Assembly (NCBI RefSeq): GCF_029989365.1
Contig: NZ_JAPRAQ010000012.1
Coordinates: forward strand, 62,001 to 126,000
Length of the DNA: 64,000 nucleotides
Direction of reading: 5' to 3'
Source of the DNA: Bradyrhizobium sp. Arg816
Lineage (GTDB): Bacteria > Pseudomonadota > Alphaproteobacteria > Rhizobiales > Xanthobacteraceae
Within the stretch, counting starts at the first letter, position 1, and each line of letters opens with the position of its first letter. The notes under the pieces are model-generated. The model was not told where the DNA came from, made no database searches, and was given only the letters and a program-made list of their open reading frames with translations. The position numbers were made by a program, and so were the translations under genes. Of the stretch, positions 1-8,848 are shown in pieces.

Positions 1-111
1 CGGAATGCCGGCGTGCAAACGCGATTGCGAAATCCGGCGCGACCGCTAATCATGATCTCCAGATGCGTCGCACCATGCAAAGGCGGCGGTGCGGGTCCGG
101 GGAGAGAACCA

Positions 112-1086
112 ATGCAACGAACGCTTCGCCTGCTGGCGATTGTCGCCGGATTGTGCGTGACGACCGAGGCTCTCGCGCAGAAATATCCGACGCGTCCGGT
201 CAAGATCATGGTCGGCTTCAGCGCGGGCGGTCCGGTCGATGTGGTCGCGCGCATCGTCGGCGACCGGCTGAGCAACAAGCTCGGCCAGCCCTTCGTGGTC
301 GAGAACCGTGCCGGCGCCAACGGCATGATCGCAGCCGAGGGCGTGGCGCGCGCGGACGCGGACGGCTACACCATCCTCGCCTGCAACTCGTCCACCATCA
401 CGCTCAACAAGACGCTGTTCAAGGACGCCCGCTACGATCCGCAAGGGGACTTTGCGCCGCTCACCACCGTCATCTCGGCGCCGCTCGTTCTCGTGGTCAA
501 TCCCGAGAATCCCAAGACCGCTGACATCAAGACCGTGGCCGATCTCGTCGCGGCGGCGAAGGCCGCGCCCGGCGCGCTCGCTTACGGCTCGGGCGGCAAC
601 GGCAACCTCGCCCATCTCGCCATGGAGCTGCTCAGCCAGAAGGCCGGCATCAAGCTGATCCACGTGCCCTATCGCGGCGGTGCGGCGTCCGAGGTCGGCA
701 TCCTCGCGCAGGAAGTCCTGGCGGTGTTCGATCCCTTGTCCGCCGTGCCGCTGGTGAAGGCCGGCAAGCTGCGTGCGCTCGCGGTGTCATCGGCCGAGCG
801 GCTGCCGGCGCTGCCTGACGTGCCGACCGTCGCGGAAGCCGGCTATCCCGGCTTCGACATCTCGTTCTGGGTCGGCTTCTTCATGCCGAAGGCCGTGCCC
901 GCGCCGATCCGCGAGACGCTGCACCGTGAGATCGTCGCCGCCGCCAGGGATCCTGCGGTGCAGGAGCGGCTGGAGTCGCAAGGCGTCGTGAGCGTGCTCA
1001 GCCCGGCCGACTACGCCGCGAAGATCGCGAAGGAGACCACGGAGCTTGCCGAGGTCGTCGCGGCCGCGAACATCAAGGCGGAGTAG
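112..1086 (+). CDS. Bug-family tripartite tricarboxylate transporter substrate-binding protein
   Basis: A 324-residue periplasmic binding protein of the Bug (TctC-like) family, which captures carboxylates or other small organic acids for a TTT-type importer. The N-terminus has a signal peptide ending in Ala-Leu-Ala-Gln, followed by the family opening YPTRPVKIMVGFSAGG and later HVPYRGG and a PDVPTVAEAG segment, all typical. I chose the ATG at 112 because it follows a GGGGAGAG Shine-Dalgarno and begins the signal peptide; upstream in-frame starts only add an Arg-rich stretch. No TctA/TctB membrane genes are adjacent, which is common for the expanded Bug family in this lineage. Ligand unknown. 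Confidence 0.9.
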   Translation: MQRTLRLLAIVAGLCVTTEALAQKYPTRPVKIMVGFSAGGPVDVVARIVGDRLSNKLGQPFVVENRAGANGMIAAEGVARADADGYTILACNSSTITLNKTLFKDARYDPQGDFAPLTTVISAPLVLVVNPENPKTADIKTVADLVAAAKAAPGALAYGSGGNGNLAHLAMELLSQKAGIKLIHVPYRGGAASEVGILAQEVLAVFDPLSAVPLVKAGKLRALAVSSAERLPALPDVPTVAEAGYPGFDISFWVGFFMPKAVPAPIRETLHREIVAAARDPAVQERLESQGVVSVLSPADYAAKIAKETTELAEVVAAANIKAE

Positions 1087-1124
1087 GGGGCGTCGCGGCG
1101 AGAGGATCTGCTTGCGCTAGCGGA

Positions 1125-2069
1125 TCAGCGCTCGCTCGATGCGAGACGCACTGCGCGGGCCTTCGCGCTCTTTCCGGCGGCGCGGGCTGCGATCATGCCG
1201 CGCGCCTTGCCGTGACTGGTCTTCCGGATCAAGAATGCAAGCCGCTTGCGCGCACGGCTGGCGGTCAAACGCGCCGCCAATTGTTCGCCCTTGCGAATGA
1301 TGGTGGCTGCCGAGGTCGTCAGGTTCACCGGAACCCAGACGACGTCCTTTGTCTTGGAGAGACTGCCGATGCCTTCGCACGGCGCTTCGCGCGGCAGGTC
1401 GATGCGGATCGCAAGCGCCCCCGCGCGCTCGGTCCACTCCTCGGCCCTGGTGCCGGTGATGATGCGGACATAGTCGCGGGTCTCGCGCGGCAGCTCGCTT
1501 TCCCGGGCAAGCCACTTCTGGATCCGGCCGGGGCCTGCGTTATAGGCGGCTGCGGCAAGGCCGAGATTGCCGAAATCGTCGCGGAGCTTGCGCAGGAATC
1601 TGGCCGATGCCGGCAGCGCCTTCATCGCATCGAAGGGATCGTCCAGCCCGACTTCGGCGGCGGTCTCCGGCATGAACTGCGCGACGCCCTGCGCGCCGGC
1701 CTGGCTGACCTCGTTCGATTTGAAGCGGCTTTCCTGCCAGATCAAGCGCGCGAAGAACGGCACCGGAATGCCGCTCGCCTCGGCGGCTTCGCGAAGCGCG
1801 TGGCAGAATCGTTCGGTCGGCGAAACCGGCGCCTGCACGGCAGTTTCGACGACGCGCGGCGGCTCGGGTGTCTCGTCATAGGCCGCGCGCGCATTGGCGA
1901 GCTCGATGGCTTGCACGCTGGCGAGGAAGAGCTCGACCACAGGAACAAGTGGCGAGGCTTGTGTGTTTTGAAGAATGGCGTGGTCGAAGCTTGTTTGCCG
2001 GGACGTCGACGGATCGAGGTCGTACATCAGAATCAGAAACGCGGCGCAGACCGCGACGACAAATCGCAT
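1125..2069 (-). CDS. Lytic transglycosylase (SLT domain)
   Basis: A 314-residue exported murein-cleaving enzyme. A hydrophobic N-terminal segment (about residues 1-18) is followed by a linker and an SLT domain with the catalytic-Glu motif WQESRF, then GAQGVAQFMPETA and AAAYNAG, the classic lysozyme-like fold signatures. The C-terminal third is unusually Arg/Lys/Ala-rich and may bind cell wall or nucleic acid non-specifically. The start at 2069 gives a hydrophobic leader; the open frame extends about 94 codons further upstream without a leader and into the promoter region shared with the divergent L,D-transpeptidase. The two genes together suggest a peptidoglycan-remodelling pair. Confidence 0.88.
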   Translation of the reverse strand: MRFVVAVCAAFLILMYDLDPSTSRQTSFDHAILQNTQASPLVPVVELFLASVQAIELANARAAYDETPEPPRVVETAVQAPVSPTERFCHALREAAEASGIPVPFFARLIWQESRFKSNEVSQAGAQGVAQFMPETAAEVGLDDPFDAMKALPASARFLRKLRDDFGNLGLAAAAYNAGPGRIQKWLARESELPRETRDYVRIITGTRAEEWTERAGALAIRIDLPREAPCEGIGSLSKTKDVVWVPVNLTTSAATIIRKGEQLAARLTASRARKRLAFLIRKTSHGKARGMIAARAAGKSAKARAVRLASSER

Positions 2070-2245
2070 TGCGTGGACAACCTCGAACCGTGGGATGAAC
2101 GACCGGCGCTGCGCCGGCAATAAGGAGTTCTTAACCGTCCGATTGCGGCGAAGCTGCGGTCTCGCCGGTTCCGTCGGTGTTACTACGGTGTTCCCGCAGC
2201 GAAACTCTCCGCGGTTTTGCGGAGCGATGAATTGGGACGAGCGAC

Positions 2246-3280
2246 ATGACGCGATGGATGCTTGGCGCGGTGTTGACGCTGTGGATGATCTGTCCCGCGC
2301 TCGCGAATAATTTCGATGCCACCGCGGTGAACGATGCCGCGCGTCCCGCAAGACGGCCTGCGACCGACAAGGTCAACGCATCCGCGACGAAGCTTCAGGT
2401 CATGCTGGACCGTGCGCAGTTCTCGCCCGGCGAGATCGACGGCAAGCTCGGCGAGAACGCGCAAAAGGCGCTGAAGGCATTCGCCGAGCAGAACGGTATC
2501 GCATCCGACAAGGGAATAGCGCAGGAGCTCTGGGACAGACTGAGCGCGGCGAGCGAAGGTCCTGTTGTCGTCGACTACAAAATCACCGATGCCGATGTGA
2601 AGGGACCATTCCTGAAGGTGCTGCCGGGCAAGCTGGAGGACATGAAGTCGCTGCAAGCGCTGAGCTACACCAGTCCGCTCGAGGGGCTCGCCGAGAAATT
2701 CCACATGAGCGAGGATTTGCTTCGGACGCTCAATGCGGGCAAGTCTTTCGACAAGGCTGGCGAGACGATCATCGTTGCAAACGTTTCGGCACGGCGGGAG
2801 CTGCCACGCATTGCGCGGCTCGAGATCGACAAGAAGAATGGGACATTGAAGGCGTTCGACGGGTCCGACCGTCTGCTCGCGTTCTATCCGGCGTCAATCG
2901 GCAGTCCGGATCGCCCAACGCCGAGCGGCACGCTCAAGGTCACCAGCACCAGCGACAAGCCGACCTACCACTACAATCCCGACTACAAATTCCACAACGT
3001 CAAATCCAAGGCGCCGTTCGACGTCAAGCCGGGGCCGAACAATCCGGTCGGGGCCTACTGGATCGGCCTGTCGGCGCAGGGTTACGGCATCCACGGAACG
3101 GCGGAGCCCGACAAGGTCAGCAAGTCCGCATCGCACGGCTGCATAAGGCTGACCAATTGGGACGTGCGCATGCTGGGCGACAACGTCAAGCGCGGTACGC
3201 CGGTTGTCTTCCTGGACGCGCCAACGGAATCCTCGTCGAAGCAGCACGGGAAGTCCGGCGGCAAGCGCGCCTCGAATTAG
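2246..3280 (+). CDS. L,D-transpeptidase with peptidoglycan-binding domain (YkuD)
   Basis: A 344-residue exported enzyme that makes 3-3 cross-links or attaches lipoproteins to murein. It has a signal peptide (about 1-21, ending ALA), a PG_binding_1-like domain (about 50-95, RAQFSPGEIDGKLGENAQKA), a LysM-like middle part and a C-terminal YkuD domain. The catalytic motif SHGCIRLTNWD lies near residues 295-305 with the upstream His in GIHGTAEP. The tail is Lys/Ser-rich. It is divergent from the lytic transglycosylase, separated by 176 bases. A small hairpin (CTCCGC / GCGGAG, 2207-2224) sits just ahead of the start; its role is unknown. Confidence 0.93.
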   Translation: MTRWMLGAVLTLWMICPALANNFDATAVNDAARPARRPATDKVNASATKLQVMLDRAQFSPGEIDGKLGENAQKALKAFAEQNGIASDKGIAQELWDRLSAASEGPVVVDYKITDADVKGPFLKVLPGKLEDMKSLQALSYTSPLEGLAEKFHMSEDLLRTLNAGKSFDKAGETIIVANVSARRELPRIARLEIDKKNGTLKAFDGSDRLLAFYPASIGSPDRPTPSGTLKVTSTSDKPTYHYNPDYKFHNVKSKAPFDVKPGPNNPVGAYWIGLSAQGYGIHGTAEPDKVSKSASHGCIRLTNWDVRMLGDNVKRGTPVVFLDAPTESSSKQHGKSGGKRASN

Positions 3281-3288
3281 TCCTCGAA

Positions 3289-3564
3289 CTAGTCCTTGGG
3301 AAAATCCTTGCGCATCGCGATCTCGGCGGCATCGCCGGGCGACAGCACGGTCTGATCGAACGCTGCTTGCGGCTTCGTCATGATGTCGTAGAGCGAGATG
3401 CCCTTGATCGGCTTATCCATGAGCACGCGAACGCAGTCGGCGAGCGTGCCGTTGTAGACGAGATAGGGCGGACCCCGGTGCTTCTGTCTCTCGCCTTTCA
3501 GCGACGGCCACTTCTTCAGTTCGGCCGGCGCGTCATAGGCGATCGGCGATTCCTCTTTGAACAT
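3289..3564 (-). CDS. Small conserved-looking hypothetical protein
   Basis: A 91-residue soluble protein that I do not recognise. It is charged, has no signal peptide or membrane segment, and contains the stretch PPYLVYNGTLADCVRVLMDKP, with a single cysteine. It converges with the L,D-transpeptidase gene, whose stop is only nine bases away. Codon use and third-position GC match the neighbours, and no longer frame competes in the region, so it is probably a real gene. Function unknown. Confidence 0.6.
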   Translation of the reverse strand: MFKEESPIAYDAPAELKKWPSLKGERQKHRGPPYLVYNGTLADCVRVLMDKPIKGISLYDIMTKPQAAFDQTVLSPGDAAEIAMRKDFPKD

Positions 3565-3638
3565 GCGCTCGGTCTCGGGTGGAAAACCCGAAAATCCTAG
3601 GCTTGCCCGGTAAACGCTTGTTAAAGAATTAGTTCAAA

Positions 3639-4496
3639 TCAGCCGGCAACGAAGGCGAGCAGGGTGCCGTTGGCCTTGGCCGGCGGCACGCAGATCGCAG
3701 CGCCGCTGCGCAACGCCGCCGGACCCAGCGCCTTCTCGGTGGCTGCGAGATCGCCGCTGACGAGGACCAGGGCGGCGCCGCCGCGCCCGGAAAGACCGGT
3801 GAGTGGCACGCCGGGATAGCGTTTGCCGAGCTGCTCCAGCGTCAGATAGACGAAGTCGGCGCGGTCGCCGCCGGACGGCACGGCGACCGCACCGTCGGCT
3901 TCCGCCTTCGGTTCTCGGTCGATCAGGCGGCCGAGATGCGCCGCATCCTGCGCGGGCTCGGGCGTTGCGATCAGCGTCTGCCTGATCCGCTTCGCCGCAT
4001 TGGCATGCTTCATCAATTCAGGAATCCACACCGTCTCGCGGGTCTTGTGCTGGCAGGCGAAGATGCGCACGCCGCCGGGGGCTTCCGCGGTCGGCCACAT
4101 GAAGGTGCGGAATTTTGCCGCCGAGATCGTGCCATCGGGCAGCGTCACCGGCCGTTCGAAATCGGTCGGGCCGATCGGCGTCAGGCCGCGCGCACGGATC
4201 TCCTCGGCGCCGGCCGCGCTATCGAGCGCCGTGAAGGCGATGCGCTCGATGCCCTCGCCGTGCCTGTCGACGAAGGCGCGGGCCGGTGCGTTGTGCTCGG
4301 TCGCCACCAGCACGCCGAGCAGCTCCATATAGTCGGGGTCGAACATGATAGTGTAATTGCCGGTGCCCATATGCGCGCTGTGGGTGCCGCGTGGCGACAG
4401 CGTGAAACCGAGCTGCCTGTAGTTTTCTGCGGCCTTGTCGAGGTCCCGAACCATGACTACGGCGTGGTCGATACCGATGATGTTCTTGAGGGCCAC
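3639..4496 (-). CDS. VOC / glyoxalase-like domain protein
   Basis: A 285-residue cytoplasmic protein of the vicinal-oxygen-chelate superfamily. The N-terminal half starts IIGIDHAVVMVRDLDKAAENYRQLG, the standard first VOC strand with a possible metal His, and continues with an Asp/Glu-rich second module (YMELLGV). It resembles the Glyoxalase_3 (PF13468) group, whose members are mostly uncharacterised. It is transcribed alone. A run of five YTGGAC hexamers lies 28-57 bases upstream of the start, where a promoter would be expected. Substrate unknown. Confidence 0.82.
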   Translation of the reverse strand: MALKNIIGIDHAVVMVRDLDKAAENYRQLGFTLSPRGTHSAHMGTGNYTIMFDPDYMELLGVLVATEHNAPARAFVDRHGEGIERIAFTALDSAAGAEEIRARGLTPIGPTDFERPVTLPDGTISAAKFRTFMWPTAEAPGGVRIFACQHKTRETVWIPELMKHANAAKRIRQTLIATPEPAQDAAHLGRLIDREPKAEADGAVAVPSGGDRADFVYLTLEQLGKRYPGVPLTGLSGRGGAALVLVSGDLAATEKALGPAALRSGAAICVPPAKANGTLLAFVAG

Positions 4497-4523
4497 TGTT
4501 CTTTCCCCGCAGCAAATGCAAAT

Positions 4524-4553
4524 TTGGACTTGGACCTGGACTTGGACCTGGAC
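4524..4553. repeat. Hexamer tandem repeat (YTGGAC x5)
   Basis: Five head-to-tail hexamers, reading TTGGAC, TTGGAC, CTGGAC, TTGGAC, CTGGAC. They sit in the 171-base gap upstream of the VOC gene and downstream of puuD. The position matches the promoter or 5' leader of the VOC gene, so copy-number change could alter its expression. Confidence 0.85.
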
Positions 4554-4667
4554 CGCGCCAGCGGCCGCTGGCCCCTGTCTACGCCGGATAGGCGATCAAG
4601 TCATTTTCAAATCGGGGGCAGATGCGGAATTTCATTTCGCGAAATGCGGTGTCGACGCGTGATGGCG

Positions 4668-5858
4668 TCACTGCGCCTGCTCGATATAGGCGGCGAGGAT
4701 GGCGCGCTCCTCGCTGGTCATGTCGGTGATGTTGCCCGGCGGCATCGCATTGGACCACGCCGCCGCGCGGCCGATCAGGCGAATGTTGCGATGGATGTGC
4801 TCGGGCGCGTCGAGCAGGATGCCTTTGGGCGCGGTCACGATGCCGGCCCAGACCGGCTCGGCCGCGTGGCACATGCTGCAACGGGACATCACGATCTCCT
4901 CGACATTGGCGCGCGTCGGCTGCGCGGACAGCGCGCCCGTCTTGACCTCGCGGGGGCCGGCGGCGGAGAGCAACAGGATCGCGATCACGCCCAATGCGGC
5001 GACGCCCCACACCCACCACGGCGATTTGCGCCCCGCGTGCCGCTCGTTGAAGAAGTGGCGGATCACGGGGCCGAGCGCCAGAATGATCGCGACGATGATC
5101 CAGTTGAAGCGCGTCGCGTAGAGCAGCGGATAGTGATTGCTGATCATCAGCACGACGACGGGCAAGGTCAGGTAGTTGTTGTGAACCGAGCGCTCCTTGC
5201 TGGTCTTGCCGAGCTTCGGATCGGGCGCCTGTCCCGCGATCAGGCTGGCCACGATCTTCTTCTGGTTCGGGATGATCAGTGCGAACACGTTGGCGACCAT
5301 GATGGTGCCGATGATCGCCCCAATCTGGTTGAAGGCGCCCCGACCGCTCAGGACGTGCGTGAAGGCGTAAGTGAGCGCGACCAGGAACAGATAGCCGCCG
5401 ATGGCAAAGGGCAGCTCGCGCTGCGCAAGCCCGGTGCGGCAGGCGGCCTCATAGAGCAGCCATGCCAGCGCCAGGCTGCAGAAGCTGAACAGCCCGGCCT
5501 GGAATGGCGTGAGGTCGAGGATCGACTTGTCGACCAGGAACAGGTCGGCATCGAGATAGTACACCACCACCATCAGCGCGAAGCCGGACAGCCAAGTGGT
5601 GTAGGCCTCCCATTTGAACCAGGTCAGCTCCTCCGGCATCTGGCTCGGAGCCACCAGATATTTCATCATCCGGTAGAAGCCGCCGCCATGGACCTGCCAG
5701 GCTTCGCCCTGCACGCCGTCCGGCAGGTCAGCCTTCGGCTTCAGGCTGAGATCGAGGGCGATGAAGTAGAAGGAACTGCCGATCCAGGCGATCGCCGCCA
5801 CCACGTGCAGCCAGCGCAGCAGCAGGCTCGCCCATTCCGATATGATGGATCCCCACAT
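4668..5858 (-). CDS. puuD: Urate hydroxylase PuuD-type membrane protein with C-terminal cytochrome c domain
   Basis: A 396-residue integral membrane protein. About eight or nine hydrophobic helices begin with LLRWLHVVAAIAWIGSSFYFIALD, the PuuD/DUF989 opening. The C-terminus carries a cytochrome c motif, CSMCH, with a later Met-Pro-Pro as likely axial ligand. PuuD oxidises urate to 5-hydroxyisourate in bacterial purine breakdown. The start at 5858 gives the family length; the frame is open 88 codons upstream but without similarity. No other urate-pathway genes lie next to it, so the assignment rests on the family match. Confidence 0.85.
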   Translation of the reverse strand: MWGSIISEWASLLLRWLHVVAAIAWIGSSFYFIALDLSLKPKADLPDGVQGEAWQVHGGGFYRMMKYLVAPSQMPEELTWFKWEAYTTWLSGFALMVVVYYLDADLFLVDKSILDLTPFQAGLFSFCSLALAWLLYEAACRTGLAQRELPFAIGGYLFLVALTYAFTHVLSGRGAFNQIGAIIGTIMVANVFALIIPNQKKIVASLIAGQAPDPKLGKTSKERSVHNNYLTLPVVVLMISNHYPLLYATRFNWIIVAIILALGPVIRHFFNERHAGRKSPWWVWGVAALGVIAILLLSAAGPREVKTGALSAQPTRANVEEIVMSRCSMCHAAEPVWAGIVTAPKGILLDAPEHIHRNIRLIGRAAAWSNAMPPGNITDMTSEERAILAAYIEQAQ

Positions 5859-6094
5859 GATCACCCCATCAATTGCGACCTGGATGCCGCAGCTTTGATG
5901 ACCGCAACCGGCGGTCGCGCCCTTACAATGTGTCGCACCGATCTGCCGCATTTTCCAGTACGATGGGCCGCGGCTGATGCACATCGTGCGGGCATGAGCT
6001 GACGTGGGATTCGGCAGGTGTCTGGACTGCCGCAGAACATTTGCGGACCTATAAGCGTCGACGTTCAGGACGCGCAGGCTGGGAGGAAGACGAC

Positions 6095-7435
6095 GTGAAA
6101 AGCAGGATCTCGTCCGCAGCAACGGCTGCGGGATTGCTGGTCGCGGTTGCTGCCAGCGCGCAGGCCGAGCCGGTTCTGCAAGGCAAGGACGCCTATGGCG
6201 ATTGGCAGGCCGACAAGCCCGGCACGGTCAGGTTGATCCGACCGCAGGATCTCGTCAGGCCCGGCGCGACGCGGTCGGTTGCGAGCACCGCGCGTGTGGC
6301 GTCGCGACCGCCGGAGGCCACGCCACGTGTGCCGGCGGGTTTCAAGATCGAGCTGTTCGCCGAAGGCTTGCGCGCGCCGCGCATTGTGAGGGTCGCGCCG
6401 AACGGCGATGTCTTCGTCGCGGAGACGCGGGCCGACGCCATCCGCGTGCTGCGCGCCGGGGATGGCGGCAAGGCCGCGACCAGCGAGGTGTTTGCCAGCG
6501 GATTGAGACGGCCGTTCGGCATCGCCTTCTTTCCGAACGGCGACAATCCGCAATGGGTCTATATCGCCAACACCGACAGCGTCGTCCGGTTTCCCTATCA
6601 GGCCGGCGATCTCAAGGCGCGCGGCAGGGCGGAGACGATCGTGGCAAGCCTGCCGCATGACGGCAGCCATTCCACTCGCGACATCGTCTTCACGCCTGAC
6701 AACAAGCGCATGTTCGTGTCGGTCGGCTCGCTCAGCAACGTCGCCGAGGGCATGGGTACGCCGCCGGGCGGGTTGGAGGTGTGGTCAAAGACGCAACCGC
6801 TTGGCGCGACCTGGGCGAGTGAGACCGAGCGCGCCACCGTGCTGGCCTTCAATCCCGATGGCAAGGAGCGGAAGATCTATGCCACCGGCATCCGCAACTG
6901 CGTCGGCCTTGCGATCCAGCCGCAGACCGGGCTGCCCTGGTGTTCGACCAACGAGCGCGATGGCCTCGGCGACGATCTCGTGCCCGATTTCGTCACCAGC
7001 GTGAAGGAGGGCGCGTTCTACGGCTGGCCGTGGTTCTACATCGGCGGCAACGAGGACCCGCGCCACATCGGCGCGCGGCCGGATCTGAAGGACAAGGTGA
7101 CGGTGCCCGATGTGCTGGTGCAGCCGCACTCGGCGTCGCTGGGCATGACCTTCTATCAGGGCACGCAGTTTCCGCCGGAGTATCAGGGCGAGGCCTTCGC
7201 CGCCGAGCACGGCTCCTGGAACAGGTCGAAGCGCACCGGCTACAAGGTGATCCGAATCCGGATGAAGGACGGCATGCCGACGGGCGAGTACGAGGATTTC
7301 GTCACGGGATTCGTCGTGAACGACACGGAGGTCTGGGGAAGGCCGGTTGGTGTTGCCGTGGCGAAGGATGGATCGCTGCTGGTGTCGGAGGACGGCAATG
7401 GCACGATCTGGCGGGTGACGCGCGCACCGCAGTGA
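6095..7435 (+). CDS. PQQ-dependent sugar (sorbosone) dehydrogenase-like beta-propeller
   Basis: A 446-residue periplasmic protein of the soluble glucose / L-sorbosone dehydrogenase family, which oxidises sugars or aldoses with PQQ. A GTG start at 6095 follows a strong GGGAGGAAGA Shine-Dalgarno and begins a signal peptide ending SAQA; the frame upstream has no leader. Family motifs include PNGDVFVAETRADAIRVLR, HSTRDIVFTPDN and the paired GIRNCVGL and YGWPW segments. The gene is divergent from puuD with 236 bases between. Substrate not predictable; some relatives are only structural homologues. Confidence 0.85.
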   Translation: MKSRISSAATAAGLLVAVAASAQAEPVLQGKDAYGDWQADKPGTVRLIRPQDLVRPGATRSVASTARVASRPPEATPRVPAGFKIELFAEGLRAPRIVRVAPNGDVFVAETRADAIRVLRAGDGGKAATSEVFASGLRRPFGIAFFPNGDNPQWVYIANTDSVVRFPYQAGDLKARGRAETIVASLPHDGSHSTRDIVFTPDNKRMFVSVGSLSNVAEGMGTPPGGLEVWSKTQPLGATWASETERATVLAFNPDGKERKIYATGIRNCVGLAIQPQTGLPWCSTNERDGLGDDLVPDFVTSVKEGAFYGWPWFYIGGNEDPRHIGARPDLKDKVTVPDVLVQPHSASLGMTFYQGTQFPPEYQGEAFAAEHGSWNRSKRTGYKVIRIRMKDGMPTGEYEDFVTGFVVNDTEVWGRPVGVAVAKDGSLLVSEDGNGTIWRVTRAPQ

Positions 7436-7440
7436 CGCTG

Positions 7441-7465
7441 TACCCTCCCCTGGAGGGGGAGGGTA
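7441..7465. terminator. Hairpin between convergent genes
   Basis: A near-perfect inverted repeat, ACCCTCCCC / GGGGAGGGT with a short loop, begins six bases after the dehydrogenase stop and lies between two convergent genes. There is no T-run, so it may be a folding or repeat element instead of a classical intrinsic terminator. Confidence 0.5.
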
Positions 7466-7480
7466 AGCAGCGCGCTCGAC

Positions 7481-8281
7481 TTACCCCCGTCTCACACTCG
7501 CGCCACCATCCACCGGCAGCGTCACGCCCGTGATGAAGTTCGCCTCGTCCGACGCCAGAAACAGCGCGGCGTTTGCGACGTCCCAGCCGGTGCCCATCTT
7601 CCTGCGCAGCGGCACCTTGCTGTCGCGCTCGGCTTCGACTTCGGCGCGGGTCTTGGACCATTCGCGGGCGCGGGTGTCGACGGCCATCGGCGTGTTCATC
7701 AGGCCGGGCAGGATGACGTTGGCCCGGATGCCGTATTCGGCGTTCTGGTAGGCGAGCTGTTCGGTGAAGGCGATCATCGCCGACTTCGTCGCCTTGTAGG
7801 CGACGTAAGGATAGGTCGTGATCGCGGCCATCGAGGAGATGTTGACGATGGCGCCGCTTCTTTGCGCGCGCATAATCGGGATCACTTCCTTCGCTGCGAG
7901 AATGCAGCTCTTCAAGTTGATGGCGACGACACGGTCGAACGCCTCCTCGGTGATTTGAAGCAGCTCGGCATCGCCGCCGGACAGGCTGACGCCGACATTG
8001 TTGTGCAGCACGTCGATACGGCCCCAGCGCGATTGCGCGTCCGCCACCATCGCCTTGATGTCCGCGGATTTGGTCACGTCGGCCTTGAAGGCCGCGGCGG
8101 TGCCTTGCTCCGCTGCGATCAGATCGACGGTTTCCTGCGCCGATTCCAGATGATGGTCGACGCACAGCACTTTGGCGCCCTCGCGCGCGAAGGTCAGCGC
8201 GGTGGCGCGGCCATTACCCATGCCTTCGCCGGGGCTCTGGCCGGCGCCGACGACGATCGCGACCTTGTCCTTCAAGCGCAT
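7481..8281 (-). CDS. SDR family oxidoreductase
   Basis: A 266-residue NAD(P)-dependent short-chain dehydrogenase. The nucleotide site is VGAGQSPGEGMGNGRA, a glycine-rich loop with a longer insert than the usual TGxxxGxG, followed by HNNVG and the catalytic set NISS then YKATK. The C-terminus has the standard PVDGG. It is the last gene of a three-gene leftward unit, one base after the carboxymuconolactone-decarboxylase-like gene, and is a paralogue of the first gene in that unit, sharing the GMGNGRA / GIGNGRA loop. Probably part of a catabolic pathway for a hydroxylated or aromatic compound; substrate unknown. Confidence 0.92.
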   Translation of the reverse strand: MRLKDKVAIVVGAGQSPGEGMGNGRATALTFAREGAKVLCVDHHLESAQETVDLIAAEQGTAAAFKADVTKSADIKAMVADAQSRWGRIDVLHNNVGVSLSGGDAELLQITEEAFDRVVAINLKSCILAAKEVIPIMRAQRSGAIVNISSMAAITTYPYVAYKATKSAMIAFTEQLAYQNAEYGIRANVILPGLMNTPMAVDTRAREWSKTRAEVEAERDSKVPLRRKMGTGWDVANAALFLASDEANFITGVTLPVDGGASVRRG

Positions 8282-8282
8282 G

Positions 8283-8837
8283 TCACTTCACTCCCGGGAT
8301 CGGGTACTGCTGGAGTACCTCTTTGTAATACGGCTCGTTGTCGATCTTCATGGTGGCGAGCACGCGCACCACGCCGCAATAGAAGGCGATGGTGAGCGCG
8401 AGGTCGACCATGTGCTCGTCGGAGAGATCTTTCTTGATCTCGGCGAAGGTGGCGTCCGACATCGCGAGCTCGCGCACCATCTCGCGGGCGCCTTTCAGGA
8501 TCGCCCTGGCGAGCGGCTCCAGCTTCGACGGCTTGCCCTCGGTCTCCGCCATCAGGCCTGTGATGTCCTCGTCGGTGACGCCGAACTCCTTGCCGATCTT
8601 CACATGGTGGGTGAATTCGTATTCCGACTTCTCCATCCAGCCGACCTGGAGGATCGCGAGCTCCCGCAGCCGCGGGTCGAGCTTGCTCTTGAAGCGGATA
8701 TAGCTGCCGATGTCGTTGAAGGCGCGCGCCATCTCCGGCGAGTTGACCAGCAGCTTGTGCAGATTGGTGTTGCGCTTGAGCATGTCGCGATATTCGGGCG
8801 CGACCTGGTCGGCCTCGAGATAGGGCAGGCGGGCCAT
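8283..8837 (-). CDS. Carboxymuconolactone decarboxylase family protein
   Basis: A 184-residue all-helical protein of the CMD/AhpD-like superfamily. The core segment LRELAILQVGWMEKSEYEFTHHVKIG aligns with the conserved region, but the CxxC of AhpD-type peroxidase partners is absent (Glu-Tyr-Glu-Phe), so a redox role is unlikely. It follows an AAAGGAAC Shine-Dalgarno and sits between two SDR genes with gaps of 11 and 1 bases, so the three are almost certainly co-transcribed. Likely a decarboxylase or hydrolase step in the same pathway as the SDRs. Confidence 0.88.
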   Translation of the reverse strand: MARLPYLEADQVAPEYRDMLKRNTNLHKLLVNSPEMARAFNDIGSYIRFKSKLDPRLRELAILQVGWMEKSEYEFTHHVKIGKEFGVTDEDITGLMAETEGKPSKLEPLARAILKGAREMVRELAMSDATFAEIKKDLSDEHMVDLALTIAFYCGVVRVLATMKIDNEPYYKEVLQQYPIPGVK

Positions 8838-8848
8838 CCGTGTTCCTT

